From Hyphomicrobiales bacterium (GTDB taxonomy: Bacteria; Pseudomonadota; Alphaproteobacteria; Rhizobiales; Rhizobiaceae): DNA of 64,000 nt. This document shows positions 32,927 to 41,071 of the stretch, piece by piece. Below the pieces are notes generated by a model. The model was given only the letters and a program-made list of their open reading frames with translations. It searched no databases and was not told where the DNA came from. The translations under genes and the position numbers were made by a program. Numbering within the stretch: the first letter of the stretch is position 1; every line of letters starts with the position of its first letter. The stretch spans positions 1-64,000 of the forward strand of contig UCIV01000036.1 of assembly GCA_900472575.1 (NCBI GenBank), read 5' to 3'.

Positions 32927-33838
32927 CTATCCTGCTTTCTCGTTTAACATCTCCGCAAGTCGTTGCGCGTTTCTTATGGAATGACCGTCGCGATCATTAT
33001 TGAAATACACCCAGACGGTTTTCCCAGACGAGCTCAAAATTCGGTCGGCCCAGACCTGCAGCTCTTGATCACTGTAGTCGTGACGATACCACTGGCTCAC
33101 ACCGTGAAAGCGGACATAGATGTCATCGGCGGTTTTTACGAGTTCGTCCGGTAACTTCGGACCACTGCACGAGCAGAAGATTATACCCGCGGACGAGAAG
33201 GCTTCGTACACCGTCGCTTTCCACCAGCTTTTATGACGAAATTCCACGACATTGCGACGCCGCGGATCAAGCTGAGAAAGGATCGAGTGAAGAGTTTCGG
33301 CTGAGTATCGGACGCTCGGCGGGAGCTGGAACAGGAAACACCCCATTTGAGGCCCGAGCATATCCGCGATATAACCAAAATCCTGGATCAAGGTTCCCGT
33401 TTCATCGAAACGCTTGATGTGGGTGATGAGCTCACAGACCTTGATCGAGTAAACGAATCCCGGATCGGCCTGGCGGATCCACGTCTTAAACGCACCCACT
33501 GTCGGCCAGGAATAAAACGGCGCGTTCAGCTCGACCGTTTTGAAACGGCCCTCGTAGATCGAAAACCATTGGCTTGATGGCACGTCGGAGGGATACATGG
33601 CCCCTTTCCAATGCCAGTAATACCACTCGTAGCAGCCGATATGGACGTATCCGGATACCGGGTCAGACGCCACTGGTTCGAGCGTGGGCCGCGATATGCG
33701 AAGTTCGTGCATACTGGCTGCGCGCGTGACATTGGCATCGCGCTGTTTTTGACGGCGCTCGGCTCGTCGGATGCGGCGCACAGCAATCTCGTCTTCCGAT
33801 AGTTCACTCACCGTGCTTCTCGCGGTCCCACAAGGCAA
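32927..33838 (-). CDS. DUF72 (YecE-like) protein
   Basis: DUF72 proteins have a TIM-barrel-like fold of unknown reaction. The 303-residue product shows the family start VHIGCYEWYYWHWKGAMYPS, the strand FKTVELNAPFYSWPT, and the helix FVYSIKVCELITHIKRF. It also has FQLPPSVRYSAETL, VVEFRHKSWW, DIYVRFHGVSQWYRHDYS and the final YFNNDRDGHSIRNAQRL. All expected motifs are present. A basic, charged N-terminal extension of ~65 residues precedes the domain; the true start could be inside it. It is convergent with the 32472 gene, with five bases between stops. Confidence 0.85.
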   Translation of the reverse strand: MPCGTARSTVSELSEDEIAVRRIRRAERRQKQRDANVTRAASMHELRISRPTLEPVASDPVSGYVHIGCYEWYYWHWKGAMYPSDVPSSQWFSIYEGRFKTVELNAPFYSWPTVGAFKTWIRQADPGFVYSIKVCELITHIKRFDETGTLIQDFGYIADMLGPQMGCFLFQLPPSVRYSAETLHSILSQLDPRRRNVVEFRHKSWWKATVYEAFSSAGIIFCSCSGPKLPDELVKTADDIYVRFHGVSQWYRHDYSDQELQVWADRILSSSGKTVWVYFNNDRDGHSIRNAQRLAEMLNEKAG

Positions 33839-33844
33839 GAGCGG

Positions 33845-34021
33845 TCATTCGATATGATGACCCAGTGGGGAGTTGGCGTAATCCGACAACAACGCAGCGA
33901 CGTCATCGTAAATGGCTATCGCGCCAGCATTCCGCAGGAGCTCATCCGCAAACCCTCCGGACCGCAACGCCACTGTGGAAATGCCAATTTTGCGGGCCGC
34001 CTCGACGTCGTAGGGACAATC
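33845..34021 (-). pseudogene. HAD-family hydrolase, C-terminal fragment
   Basis: The minus strand encodes RDCPYDVEAARKIGISTVAL, then FADELLRNAGAIAIYDDVAA and an end LSDYANSPLGHH. This is the last ~55 residues of a HAD-type phosphatase (GDTPYDVEAAR is motif IV). Motifs I-III are missing because similarity ends at about 34021, exactly where a glycoside-hydrolase fragment starts on the plus strand. It is a recombination scar, not a working gene. Confidence 0.7.
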
Positions 34022-34421
34022 CCTCGACATCGTCGGCGTCAACTACTACTTCAACAACCAGTGGATCCACGGCGGACCAATGGTCGGCATCGGCGATCCG
34101 CTTTACAAGCCACTCAGCAAGCTCCTGATCGAGACCTATGCGCGTTACGGGAAGCCCATGCTGATTGCCGAGACTGGGATCGAGGCCGCGCGGCGTGCGG
34201 CGTGGTTCCAATATGTTTCAACTCGGGCTGATCTCGCTATGAAAGCCGGCGTGCCGTTAGGAGGCATCTGCCTTTACCCGATCGTCAACCATCCCGGTTG
34301 GGATGACCAACGACCCTGCGAAAATGGTCTGCTCTCGGCAGCCTTCAGCATAACGGGGCGAGAGATCCATCAGCCGCTGGCAGATGCCATCGAGAGCTAC
34401 AGCTTAGGACCCTATCGATAG
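34022..34421 (+). pseudogene. Glycoside hydrolase (beta-glucosidase-like), C-terminal fragment
   Basis: The plus strand reads LDIVGVNYYFNNQWIHGGPM, then KPMLIAETGIEAARRAAWFQ and GGICLYPIVNHPGWDDQRPC. This corresponds to the last ~130 residues of a TIM-barrel beta-glucosidase-like enzyme, in which ETGIE includes the presumed nucleophile glutamate. The N-terminal two-thirds, with the acid/base glutamate, are missing. An ATG at 34080 could start a short product, but it would be inactive. Confidence 0.7.
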
Positions 34422-34884
34422 GGACTGAAAGTCCTCGAACCGAAGCAGATAAATCTCGAGCCCTTTGGGCTCTTGAGCCAACTCGAGCCTTTGACACATC
34501 TCATACATTCAGGTCGGACGAGCAAGTCATTGAGATATTCCAGTTTCTTTCAAAAAAAACTTAGAGCAATGACAATGGTCCCTGCACTATCAGCCCTTCC
34601 AGCCCTACAGCTCCGGCCTACCCCGTAATTCGCGCGAGCATAGATGCCTCGCGGATGCGCGGAACAAGAATGGCGCCGCGCAGCGATGGGAGCCGGATCC
34701 TGACGACGTCTCCGTCATCAATGAAGATCATGTGATTACCGCAAATGAGACAGATGTCCTTTTAATGGCTGCCAGAGGTGCGTAGCCCCTTGCGTAGTTC
34801 GGCGAGAACCTCGCCGCATTTCATCTCGGTTTTGGGCGGTGAAAATGAGGCAAATGGGCGCTGCAATCTTTGACGAAATTCGAA
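34422..34884. other. Gene-poor stretch with unassigned short ORFs
   Basis: On the minus strand around 34625-34735 a short frame reads MIFIDDGDVVRIRLPSLRGA and could be a fragment of a larger gene, but I cannot name it. Nothing else is supported. A run of A residues occurs at ~34552-34559. Confidence 0.3.
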
Positions 34885-35262
34885 ACAAATGGGCACATCA
34901 GATCGGCTTTGAGAAACCGGTGTTCTCAATGAATACTTCAGCGCCGGTATGACTCGGGATGAGGTGATAAAGGCACGCCAAACGGCGGCGTGCTCATGTT
35001 GCCAGTGGGCCGGCCTTATGGTGTCTGGCGCGACTGGATGATGGACCATGCAAAAAACACCCGCGCGTCTCGCCTACTTTGGACAGCCTCGCGATTTTGA
35101 GCTTTCAAGCGCAGATCTATGCCGGCATCATTACCTTCAGCGGCGCCTCCGGCGGGGGCCTCATCCGAGGCACACTCGGCGCAGCGGCGATGATGCTCGT
35201 GCTTGGGCGGCCTTACGGCGCGTTTCTCAAGTTTGTGCGCCAGTTATTTGGTCTTCCATCTC
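34885..35262 (+). pseudogene. AlaE-like L-alanine exporter, frameshifted
   Basis: Three frames in series rebuild an AlaE-like membrane protein. VLNEYFSAGMTRDEVIKARQ comes first. After an indel near 34975, LMLPVGRPYGVWRDWMM follows. After another near 35087, LAILSFQAQIYAGIITFSGA leads on to GAAAMMLVLGRPYGAFLKFV. The two GRPYG motifs and the helices between them are typical of AlaE. Two frameshifts and an uncertain N-terminus mean no working exporter is made. Confidence 0.65.
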
Positions 35263-35340
35263 TTCCATCCCTATGTCGCTCGGCACGGAACCCTAACCAC
35301 CCGGATATCCGGCGTGGTAATTGTCCAGGCCGGCCACCCT

Positions 35341-35619
35341 TCAAGAGAGATACCGCCGGTCGAGTTCGATGAGTGCGTCCCGCACATCATCAATCGATAC
35401 TGCTTCCGGCGTACCTGGTAACTGTCGAAGTGCCGGTCTCGAATCTAAGGAGTAGAGATCGGATGCCCAAGCGGCCAATATGGTACGCTTGTCATCAACA
35501 GACAGCGCTGAGGTTTCTACCACATCGCTAGGCCGCTGGAGTTGCAGGCCTTGCATCAAAACTACAGGCCCTATGGAAACAGCTTTGTCGGCCAGTTGTT
35601 GAAAAGTCGTTGCGTCCAT
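35341..35619 (-). CDS. Hypothetical protein downstream of DUF982 (92 aa)
   Basis: The 92-residue acidic helical protein contains a conserved-looking core: DDKRTILAAWASDLYSLDSR, then LPGTPEAVSIDDVRDALIEL. Similar proteins accompany DUF982 or small heat-shock genes in rhizobia, but no function is assigned. The ATG at 35619 was preferred to the longer ORF because it begins 11 bases after the DUF982 gene ends. The two are very likely one operon on the minus strand. Confidence 0.65.
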   Translation of the reverse strand: MDATTFQQLADKAVSIGPVVLMQGLQLQRPSDVVETSALSVDDKRTILAAWASDLYSLDSRPALRQLPGTPEAVSIDDVRDALIELDRRYLS

Positions 35620-35629
35620 GACCACGCCC

Positions 35630-35932
35630 TCACTGCACATGGGGATCCGTGTTGTTACGCGACCGAGCCGCCACAACCGCCGGCGTCCCGACCGTTACTA
35701 GATCATGCTTTTGTGCGAAAGCCACAAAGAACCCTCGCGCCGTCTCTGCTTCGATCTCGCCACGCAGTGCTGCCTGGCACGCGTTAAGGGCGACAGCGTG
35801 AGCCCTGTCTCTGAGTGAGCTTGGCCACTCAACAAGGTTTCGGTAGGCATCTGTCACCCCGCGAACTTGCGCCGGGAACCCCAGGCCGACAAGAATGGTG
35901 ACGGGTTCTTTGAACATATCGGGTTTCATCAT
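35630..35932 (-). CDS. DUF982 family protein, second copy
   Basis: The ~100-residue product shows the DUF982 pattern: FKEPVTILVGLGFPAQVRGV then DAYRNLVEWPSSLRD, and a final helix with NACQAALRGEIEAETARGFF. It is only distantly related to the copy at 24222. AGGAGAG precedes the ATGATG start. It forms an operon with the 35341 gene and lies 74 bases downstream of the hsp20 stop on the same strand. No EcfG-type site was found at the expected position. Confidence 0.82.
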   Translation of the reverse strand: MMKPDMFKEPVTILVGLGFPAQVRGVTDAYRNLVEWPSSLRDRAHAVALNACQAALRGEIEAETARGFFVAFAQKHDLVTVGTPAVVAARSRNNTDPHVQ

Positions 35933-36006
35933 TCTCTCCTTTCCTACCCGGAATGTTGACGGGCGCCATCGCAACGGCGCCCTGACCTAATGTACGAGTT
36001 TCAGGA

Positions 36007-36480
36007 TCACGCCGCTTTTTGGGCTTCGATCTGTGCTGGAGCGGCAGGGGGCAGCGTAGGTGCGCTCTGGATCGAAATCTTCCGCGGTTTCAGAGCCTCT
36101 GGGATTTCACGTACAAGCTCGATCGTCAGAAGACCGTTGTTCAAGTCGGCCCCATCCACGCGCACGTGATCAGCCAGTTCGAAGCGGTGCTCGAACGGAC
36201 GACCTGCAACGCCGCGATGCAGATAGCCCTCCGACGGAGATTCTTGCTTCTTGCCGGTGACTGTCAGCAGATTGGACTGGAAGGTGATGTCAAGATCGTC
36301 CTGAGCGAAGCCCGCGACCGCGATCGAGATACGGTAGGTGTCGTCGTCCGTTTTGACGATGTCATAGGGAGGCCAGTCGTTCGACGAGCGAGCGCGCTGC
36401 GCGTTTTCGAGAAGATTGACGATCCGGTCGAAGCCGACGCTCGAACGGTAGAGCGGTGCGTAATCATACGATGTTGCCAT
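36007..36480 (-). CDS. Small heat-shock protein, Hsp20/IbpA type
   Basis: The 157-residue chaperone holds unfolded proteins until they can be refolded by DnaK. The alpha-crystallin domain spans ~30-130: WPPYDIVKTDDDTYRISIAV, LTVTGKKQ, GYLHRGVAGRPFEHRFELAD and the L-x-I-x-L-type LLTIELVREIPE. N-terminal SVGFDRIVNLLE is typical of class A rhizobial Hsp20. The C-terminal tail is Pro/Ala-rich. The ATG at 36480 has AGGAGG at ideal distance; the upstream ATG at 36486 is too close. Expression is probably controlled by the ROSE-like leader directly ahead. Confidence 0.93.
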   Translation of the reverse strand: MATSYDYAPLYRSSVGFDRIVNLLENAQRARSSNDWPPYDIVKTDDDTYRISIAVAGFAQDDLDITFQSNLLTVTGKKQESPSEGYLHRGVAGRPFEHRFELADHVRVDGADLNNGLLTIELVREIPEALKPRKISIQSAPTLPPAAPAQIEAQKAA

Positions 36481-36575
36481 AGCCATATCCTCCTTGAAGC
36501 AACATGGGTACGGGAATGCCAAAAGCGGCGCTCCCGGCAAAGCCAGCCCATTATCCAGCGGCTGGCGACATTCGA
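36481..36575 (-). promoter_or_regulatory. ROSE-like RNA thermometer in the hsp20 leader
   Basis: The leader folds into a row of hairpins. GCCAGCC and GGCTGGC give a perfect 7-bp stem. CGGGA and TCCCG close a second. The last pairs TTGCT with the Shine-Dalgarno GGAGGA across a 4-base loop. A U(U/C)GCU opposite the ribosome site is the hallmark of ROSE elements on rhizobial small heat-shock genes: at low temperature the ribosome site is hidden, and it opens on warming. Confidence 0.7.
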
Positions 36576-36629
36576 TTTTGGTTTGCCGATATTGCGATTC
36601 AAGATCTGTCGCGAAAAAAATCGACGGTA

Positions 36630-36920
36630 TTAGTGGATCGAGCGGCTTAGGACGCGATGGGGATAAGTGGCCTTGAACTGCGATATCATTGCACATGCCC
36701 GCTGCAACAGGCGCGCAGCCGTTTCAGGCGTATCGCGCGCAAGGTCATCAGCGTTGGCACGGATCGCCTGAGCCAAGTTTGCAGACATCAAGGCGAAACG
36801 TCCCTCACCATACACCAGAGCGTCCTGGGACGTTGTCTCAAGCCACCGGGCGAAATCGATAATGATTTCTTCTCTTTCGGAAACGCTCGCGTTTTTCATG
36901 ATCTCGATATTCTGTTCCAT
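36630..36920 (-). CDS. Hypothetical protein (96 aa)
   Basis: The 96-residue product is helical and charged (SEREEIIIDFARWLETTSQD, then LAQAIRANADDLARDTPETA and RLLQRACAMISQF). I do not recognise a family. It lies between usg and hsp20 on the minus strand. Its stop is ~150 bases upstream of the hsp20 start and precedes the thermometer, so hsp20 may be expressed from its own promoter within that stretch. The ATG at 36920 has only weak purines upstream. Confidence 0.6.
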   Translation of the reverse strand: MEQNIEIMKNASVSEREEIIIDFARWLETTSQDALVYGEGRFALMSANLAQAIRANADDLARDTPETAARLLQRACAMISQFKATYPHRVLSRSIH

Positions 36921-37014
36921 GCGGTCTCGACTCCATACAGACGTGGGAAAACGACCGAGCTCATCAAGCCTCGGCCGCCGCTCAGCTGGGAGAGCAAGAA
37001 ATCGAATTCAAGGT

Positions 37015-37287
37015 TCACTGCAGCTTCAATTCGCCATCGACGCGCCGCCATTCATTCGGCCCGATCAGGCACTGGTGGCTATAACGAACAGAGTGCAGAG
37101 GCCCATCGAGAGAGGCCTGCCAGAAATCCAGGAACTTGCGCATCTTGGGGAAATCGGGTGCGAGATCGTAGTCTTGCCAGACATAGGTCTGAAGAGCGAA
37201 TTCAAAGTCCGGGATACGATAGAGGATTTGTGCGGTTGTAAGGCCGTAGCCATTGAGCTGCCGCTCCAGGTCCGATGAGAATTGCAT
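37015..37287 (-). CDS. usg: Usg-family protein
   Basis: The 90-residue protein closely follows the alphaproteobacterial Usg family. It has LERQLNGYGLTTAQILYRIP, then DFEFALQTYVWQDYDLAPDF, PKMRKFLDFWQASLDGPLHS and RYSHQCLIGPNEWR. The name comes from its position near a trp operon in other species, and no activity is established. The length is normal for the family. It is transcribed away from groES and shares the 270-base intergenic region with it. Confidence 0.85.
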   Translation of the reverse strand: MQFSSDLERQLNGYGLTTAQILYRIPDFEFALQTYVWQDYDLAPDFPKMRKFLDFWQASLDGPLHSVRYSHQCLIGPNEWRRVDGELKLQ

Positions 37288-37389
37288 GCTTCATCTCCGT
37301 TTCGTGACACTGCGAAGGTGACCCAAATTATGACCGACTTCAAGATGGAACCATTATTGTTGTCGAATTTACTCAACGATTTCAGTGCG

Positions 37390-37416
37390 TTAGCAGCCGA
37401 CACGGCCGAGTGCTAT
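37390..37416 (+). promoter_or_regulatory. CIRCE-like operator upstream of groES
   Basis: TTAGCAGCC, nine bases, GAGTGCTAT matches the CIRCE inverted repeat (TTAGCACTC-N9-GAGTGCTAA) with correct spacing. The right arm has eight of nine bases and the left about seven. CIRCE is bound by the HrcA repressor and gives heat-induced groESL expression. Confidence 0.7.
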
Positions 37417-37563
37417 TTTTTTCAATTCACGCTCTTGAAATCGAAATATCTCAAAAATAAATTTTGCCCGCGAGCGCTCGACTGAGGTTCGCACCCGTCC
37501 GGATTGGTCACCCGGTCCGGCCAGGGTCTTCAACGTCATCATTTTTGCTCAACGGAGGAAAAC

Positions 37564-37878
37564 ATGTCGTTCCGACCGCTTCATGATCGCATTCTCGTCC
37601 GCCGGGTCGAATCCCAGGAAAAGACCAAAGGCGGCATCATCATTCCGGATACCGCCAAGGAAAAGCCATCCGAGGGCGAAGTCGTCGCCGTCGGTCCTGG
37701 TCCGCGAAACGAAACCGGCCAGATCCAGGCGCTCGACGTCAAGGCGGGCGATCGCATCCTGTTCGGCAAATGGTCAGGCACCGAAATCAAGATCAACGGT
37801 GAAGACCTGCTGATCATGAAGGAAAGCGACGTCTTGGGCATTGTTGAAGCCCAAGCCGAACGGAAGCAGGCTGCGTAA
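37564..37878 (+). CDS. groES: Co-chaperonin GroES
   Basis: GroES caps the GroEL ring during protein folding. The 104-residue product is complete: FRPLHDRILVRRVESQEKTK with the mobile loop GGIIIPDTAKEKPSEGEVVA, then VKAGDRILFGKWSGTEIKI and DLLIMKESDVLGI. GGAGG lies upstream of the ATG. groEL starts 52 bases after its stop, the usual bicistronic arrangement. The C-terminus has a short extra AQAERKQAA. A CIRCE-like operator lies ~150 bases upstream. Confidence 0.97.
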   Translation: MSFRPLHDRILVRRVESQEKTKGGIIIPDTAKEKPSEGEVVAVGPGPRNETGQIQALDVKAGDRILFGKWSGTEIKINGEDLLIMKESDVLGIVEAQAERKQAA

Positions 37879-37930
37879 TCACGCGCTGCCGCCCATCAGT
37901 CAAAAAGCTGCCTATTGAAGGAGTGAACAA

Positions 37931-39559
37931 ATGGCTGCGAAAGAAGTCAAATTCAACACCGATGCCCGTGAACGCATGCTGCGTGGCGTCGATGTTCTCG
38001 CCAATGCGGTAAAAGTTACGCTTGGCCCGAAGGGCCGCAACGTCGTCATCGACAAGTCGTTCGGCGCGCCACGCATCACCAAGGACGGCGTTTCGGTTGC
38101 CAAGGAAATCGAACTGGAAGACAAGTTCGAAAACATGGGCGCGCAGATGCTGCGCGAAGTGGCATCGAAGACCAATGATCTCGCCGGCGACGGGACCACC
38201 ACGGCAACTGTCCTCGCACAGGCCATCGTCAAGGAAGGCGCCAAGGCGGTTGCGTCGGGCATGAACCCGATGGACCTGAAGCGCGGCATCGATATCGCCG
38301 TGGATGCAGTCGTTAAAGAGCTGAAAGGCAACGCCCGCAAGATCACCAGTAATTCGGAGATTGCCCAGGTCGGTACCATCTCGGCCAATGGCGACGAGGA
38401 GATCGGCAAGTATCTGGCCGAAGCGATGGAGAAGGTCGGCAACGAAGGTGTCATTACCGTCGAGGAAGCCAAGACTGCCGAGACCGACCTGGAAGTCGTC
38501 GAAGGTATGCAGTTCGACCGCGGTTATCTGTCGCCCTACTTCGTGACCAATCAGGACAAGATGCGGGTCGAGCTCGAAGAGCCTTATATCCTCATCCATG
38601 AAAAGAAGCTCTCCAACCTTCAGTCTTTGCTGCCGGTGCTGGAAGCCGTGGTGAAGTCGGGCAAGCCTCTGCTGATCATTGCTGAAGACGTTGAAGGTGA
38701 GGCCCTCGCAACGCTCGTCGTCAACAAGCTGCGCGGCGGCCTGAAAATCGCTGCCGTCAAGGCGCCGGGCTTCGGTGATCGCCGCAAGGCTATGCTCGAA
38801 GACATCGCTATCCTCACGGGCGGTACTGTCATCGCCGAAGACGTCGGCATAAAGCTGGAGAACGTCACGCTAGACATGCTCGGCCGCGCCAAGAAGGTAG
38901 CGATCGAGAAGGAGAACACGACGATCATCGACGGCGTTGGCTCCAAGGCCGAGATCGACGGACGTGTGGCCCAGATCCGCGCCCAGATCGAGGAGACCAC
39001 CTCCGACTATGACCGCGAAAAGCTGCAGGAGCGTCTCGCCAAACTCGCGGGCGGTGTCGCCGTCATCCGCGTCGGCGGCTCCACCGAAGTCGAGGTGAAA
39101 GAGAAGAAGGACCGCGTCGATGACGCCCTTCACGCAACGCGCGCAGCCGTCGAAGAAGGCATTTTGCCTGGTGGTGGCGTAGCATTGCTGCGTGCTGTCA
39201 AGGCGTTGGACGGTCTCCCGACTGCCAATGACGATCAGCGGGTTGGCATCGACATCGTCCGCCGGGCGATCGAGGCACCTGTGCGTCAGATCGCTGAGAA
39301 TGCCGGCGCCGAAGGCTCGATTATCGTTGGCAAGCTCCGGGAAAAGACTGATCTGTCATTCGGATGGAACGCGCAGACCGGCGAGTACGGCGATCTCTAT
39401 GCCCAGGGCGTCATCGATCCGGCGAAGGTAGTTCGCACTGCCCTTCAGGATGCGGCCTCTGTTGCCGGCCTCCTGGTGACAACGGAAGCGATGATCGCCG
39501 AAAAGCCAAAGAAGGACGCCGCGCCCGCCCTGCCCGCCGGTCCGGGCATGGACTTTTAA
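37931..39559 (+). CDS. groEL: Chaperonin GroEL
   Basis: The 542-residue chaperonin subunit forms double seven-fold rings that fold proteins with ATP. It is complete, with VKVTLGPKGRNVVIDKSFGA, the ATP site GDGTTTATVLAQAI, GYLSPYFVTN and GGGVALLRAV. The tail ends LPAGPGMDF instead of the usual run of Gly-Gly-Met repeats. Rhizobia carry several groEL copies with different tails and regulation; this one is probably an extra, stress-regulated copy. AGGAG lies upstream of the ATG. A strong terminator follows. Confidence 0.97.
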   Translation: MAAKEVKFNTDARERMLRGVDVLANAVKVTLGPKGRNVVIDKSFGAPRITKDGVSVAKEIELEDKFENMGAQMLREVASKTNDLAGDGTTTATVLAQAIVKEGAKAVASGMNPMDLKRGIDIAVDAVVKELKGNARKITSNSEIAQVGTISANGDEEIGKYLAEAMEKVGNEGVITVEEAKTAETDLEVVEGMQFDRGYLSPYFVTNQDKMRVELEEPYILIHEKKLSNLQSLLPVLEAVVKSGKPLLIIAEDVEGEALATLVVNKLRGGLKIAAVKAPGFGDRRKAMLEDIAILTGGTVIAEDVGIKLENVTLDMLGRAKKVAIEKENTTIIDGVGSKAEIDGRVAQIRAQIEETTSDYDREKLQERLAKLAGGVAVIRVGGSTEVEVKEKKDRVDDALHATRAAVEEGILPGGGVALLRAVKALDGLPTANDDQRVGIDIVRRAIEAPVRQIAENAGAEGSIIVGKLREKTDLSFGWNAQTGEYGDLYAQGVIDPAKVVRTALQDAASVAGLLVTTEAMIAEKPKKDAAPALPAGPGMDF

Positions 39560-39567
39560 GGAAGTTG

Positions 39568-39601
39568 TGGCCCACCCCATTTGTGGGGTGGGCCATTTTT
39601 T
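39568..39601 (+). terminator. Rho-independent terminator after groEL
   Basis: TGGCCCACCCCA and TGGGGTGGGCCA form a perfect 12-bp stem with a TTTG loop, followed by six T residues. It begins nine bases after the groEL stop. Confidence 0.95.
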
Positions 39602-39614
39602 GGGGAGATAAAAA

Positions 39615-39848
39615 GTGCTAGCACCGATCTCGAAAGAAGATGCGCGCTTTTGTGCGGGTGTGGTCAAGGAGGTCGCGCGCGCTCAAGGCGTCGTGCGGGA
39701 TCCAGCTGCGATCGGCAGGCTGACTGCAGTGGTCGCAAAGCTATATAACAGAGGCGTGCATGATCGCGACGAGCTTCACATGGCGGCCGCACGGTCTATT
39801 CAGATAGAACTAGATATTCCAGTGGAGCCTAATGAGAAAACGACCTGA
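39615..39848 (+). CDS. Hypothetical protein after groEL (77 aa)
   Basis: The 77-residue product is mostly helical (EDARFCAGVVKEVARAQGVV, then IGRLTAVVAKLYNRGVHDRD and ELHMAAARSIQIEL). I do not recognise the family. The start is GTG at 39615, with GGGGAGA nine bases upstream. It lies 14 bases beyond the groEL terminator and would need read-through or its own promoter. Confidence 0.6.
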   Translation: MLAPISKEDARFCAGVVKEVARAQGVVRDPAAIGRLTAVVAKLYNRGVHDRDELHMAAARSIQIELDIPVEPNEKTT

Positions 39849-39900
39849 GGGCCTGCCCCCAGGCGTATGCACCGGAGCGAAATGAGCTAACGCTACCATC

Positions 39901-40308
39901 CTAAGCTCTTTTCACAACGACAGATTCTGCACTTCGAAAATTGGGCGCGTCGCAGACAGCCTCGATATTATTGCCATCTGGATCCAGCACAAAGGCCGCG
40001 TAATATCTATCGTGGTAGGGCCTTAGACCAGGCGCTCCGTTCGACCTGCCCCCGGCTCTTAGGGCGAGCCGGTGAAATGCGTTGACGTCATCTTGCGACC
40101 GAGCCTGGAAAGCGAGATGAATTCGAGACACATACTCATCGGCGGCATCGACATAGATCTCGTCGATGATGAAGTGATCAGCCGAACTCTGGAAAACTTC
40201 TTCTAGATGGAGCGCGTCACAGACGGCTCGATAAAACCGCCGGCTCCTTTCGAGATCTGACACCCGAAGATGCACATGATCAATCACGCGGCCTAGATGA
40301 TACATCAT
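39901..40308 (-). CDS. VOC-family (glyoxalase/dioxygenase fold) protein
   Basis: The 135-residue protein has the two beta-alpha-beta-beta-beta halves of the vicinal-oxygen-chelate fold. IDHVHLRVSDLERSRRFYRA begins the first half, with ligand-type His and Glu positions. AALDPDGNNIEAV-type residues end the second (YYAAFVLDPDGNNIEAVCDA). Such proteins bind a divalent metal and act as isomerases, dioxygenases or antibiotic-resistance proteins; the substrate cannot be told here. It is a single minus-strand gene between the groESL group and repeat copy 2. Confidence 0.85.
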   Translation of the reverse strand: MMYHLGRVIDHVHLRVSDLERSRRFYRAVCDALHLEEVFQSSADHFIIDEIYVDAADEYVSRIHLAFQARSQDDVNAFHRLALRAGGRSNGAPGLRPYHDRYYAAFVLDPDGNNIEAVCDAPNFRSAESVVVKRA

Positions 40309-40572
40309 CGTCCCCTGAAGCTAATGGATGAGGCGTTCATCGCGCTCATAAATCCACTATGAAAAGCCTAAATCATGCCAAAGTTCCTTCGGGGCGGTCA
40401 GGATGGCTGTCTGCGGCCGCCGTCAAAGATCGGTGCGGTGTCGAAGCCTTGCGTTCTACCATTGTTTCAAGAACCATCATTAAAGTATTGGCCGATCTTC
40501 CGCCTTGGAGTGGCCGCCGCGGCATAGGCGTTCAGCAATTGATAACCTTCTTTATTACGCCCCTCGTTAAAT

Positions 40573-40840
40573 ACTAGGTGTGGTGCCTGCCGATGTCAGG
40601 GCGGTTAAACTTGGACATTTCTTCCTTACCCCACGGAACTACCCCAGTTTGGATTAGTTACTGATCGCCCACCTGTTCGGGCTATGGAGACGAGGGCTCG
40701 CCATCTACCCTGGACGAGCCTTTGCCTTCCGAAATTAGCCCAATGTTTGGGCTGCCGAAACCGCAGGCCCAAGGCTTACCCCTCTGCGGGAGAGGTCAGC
40801 GCTCCGACCCGCCGTCGTCGCTGGCCTCGTTGTAGGACGT
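40573..40840 (+). repeat. 270-bp intergenic repeat, copy 2
   Basis: This is homologous to 24474-24742. Both copies begin just after an AATACTAG and contain the EcfG-type promoter and both hairpins (TTGGGCTGC at 40747 with GCAGGCCCAA at 40763; CCTCT at 40781 with AGAGG at 40791). The loop of the first hairpin differs between copies while the stem is kept. No ORF is conserved. The stretch just before it (40309-40572) has no supported gene. Confidence 0.75.
40635..40659 (+). promoter_or_regulatory. EcfG-type promoter inside repeat copy 2
   Basis: GGAAC, 17 bases, GTT. The bases around it match the site in repeat copy 1 and partly the one upstream of DUF982. No protein gene follows within 400 bases. 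Confidence 0.6.
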
Positions 40841-41071
40841 GGATGTAAGGGAGAATGGGGCGCCCCCGCTCAGTGCAACTACGCCCCCGCGCTCCATCAC
40901 CGGGAGCATCCAGAACGACCGTGACAGCGATCTGAAACTAGATACGCAGCTGGGCGGCAAAGCCATGGCGGACAACCAGGAATAATGATGATGTCCGGAC
41001 GGTGTTGCTTTGAACAAACGGATAGCTAGCACGTAGCGACTGTGCGAATGATGATTTTTATGGAGACTCCC

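Noticed and set aside
37434..37440. CTTGAAA as a heat-shock sigma-32 promoter for groES
   Set aside because: The -35 part fits but no convincing -10 (CCCCAT-type) lies at the right distance.
37814..38599. 261-codon minus-strand ORF opposite groEL
   Set aside because: A shadow of the highly conser­ved groEL frame, with no family or ribosome site.
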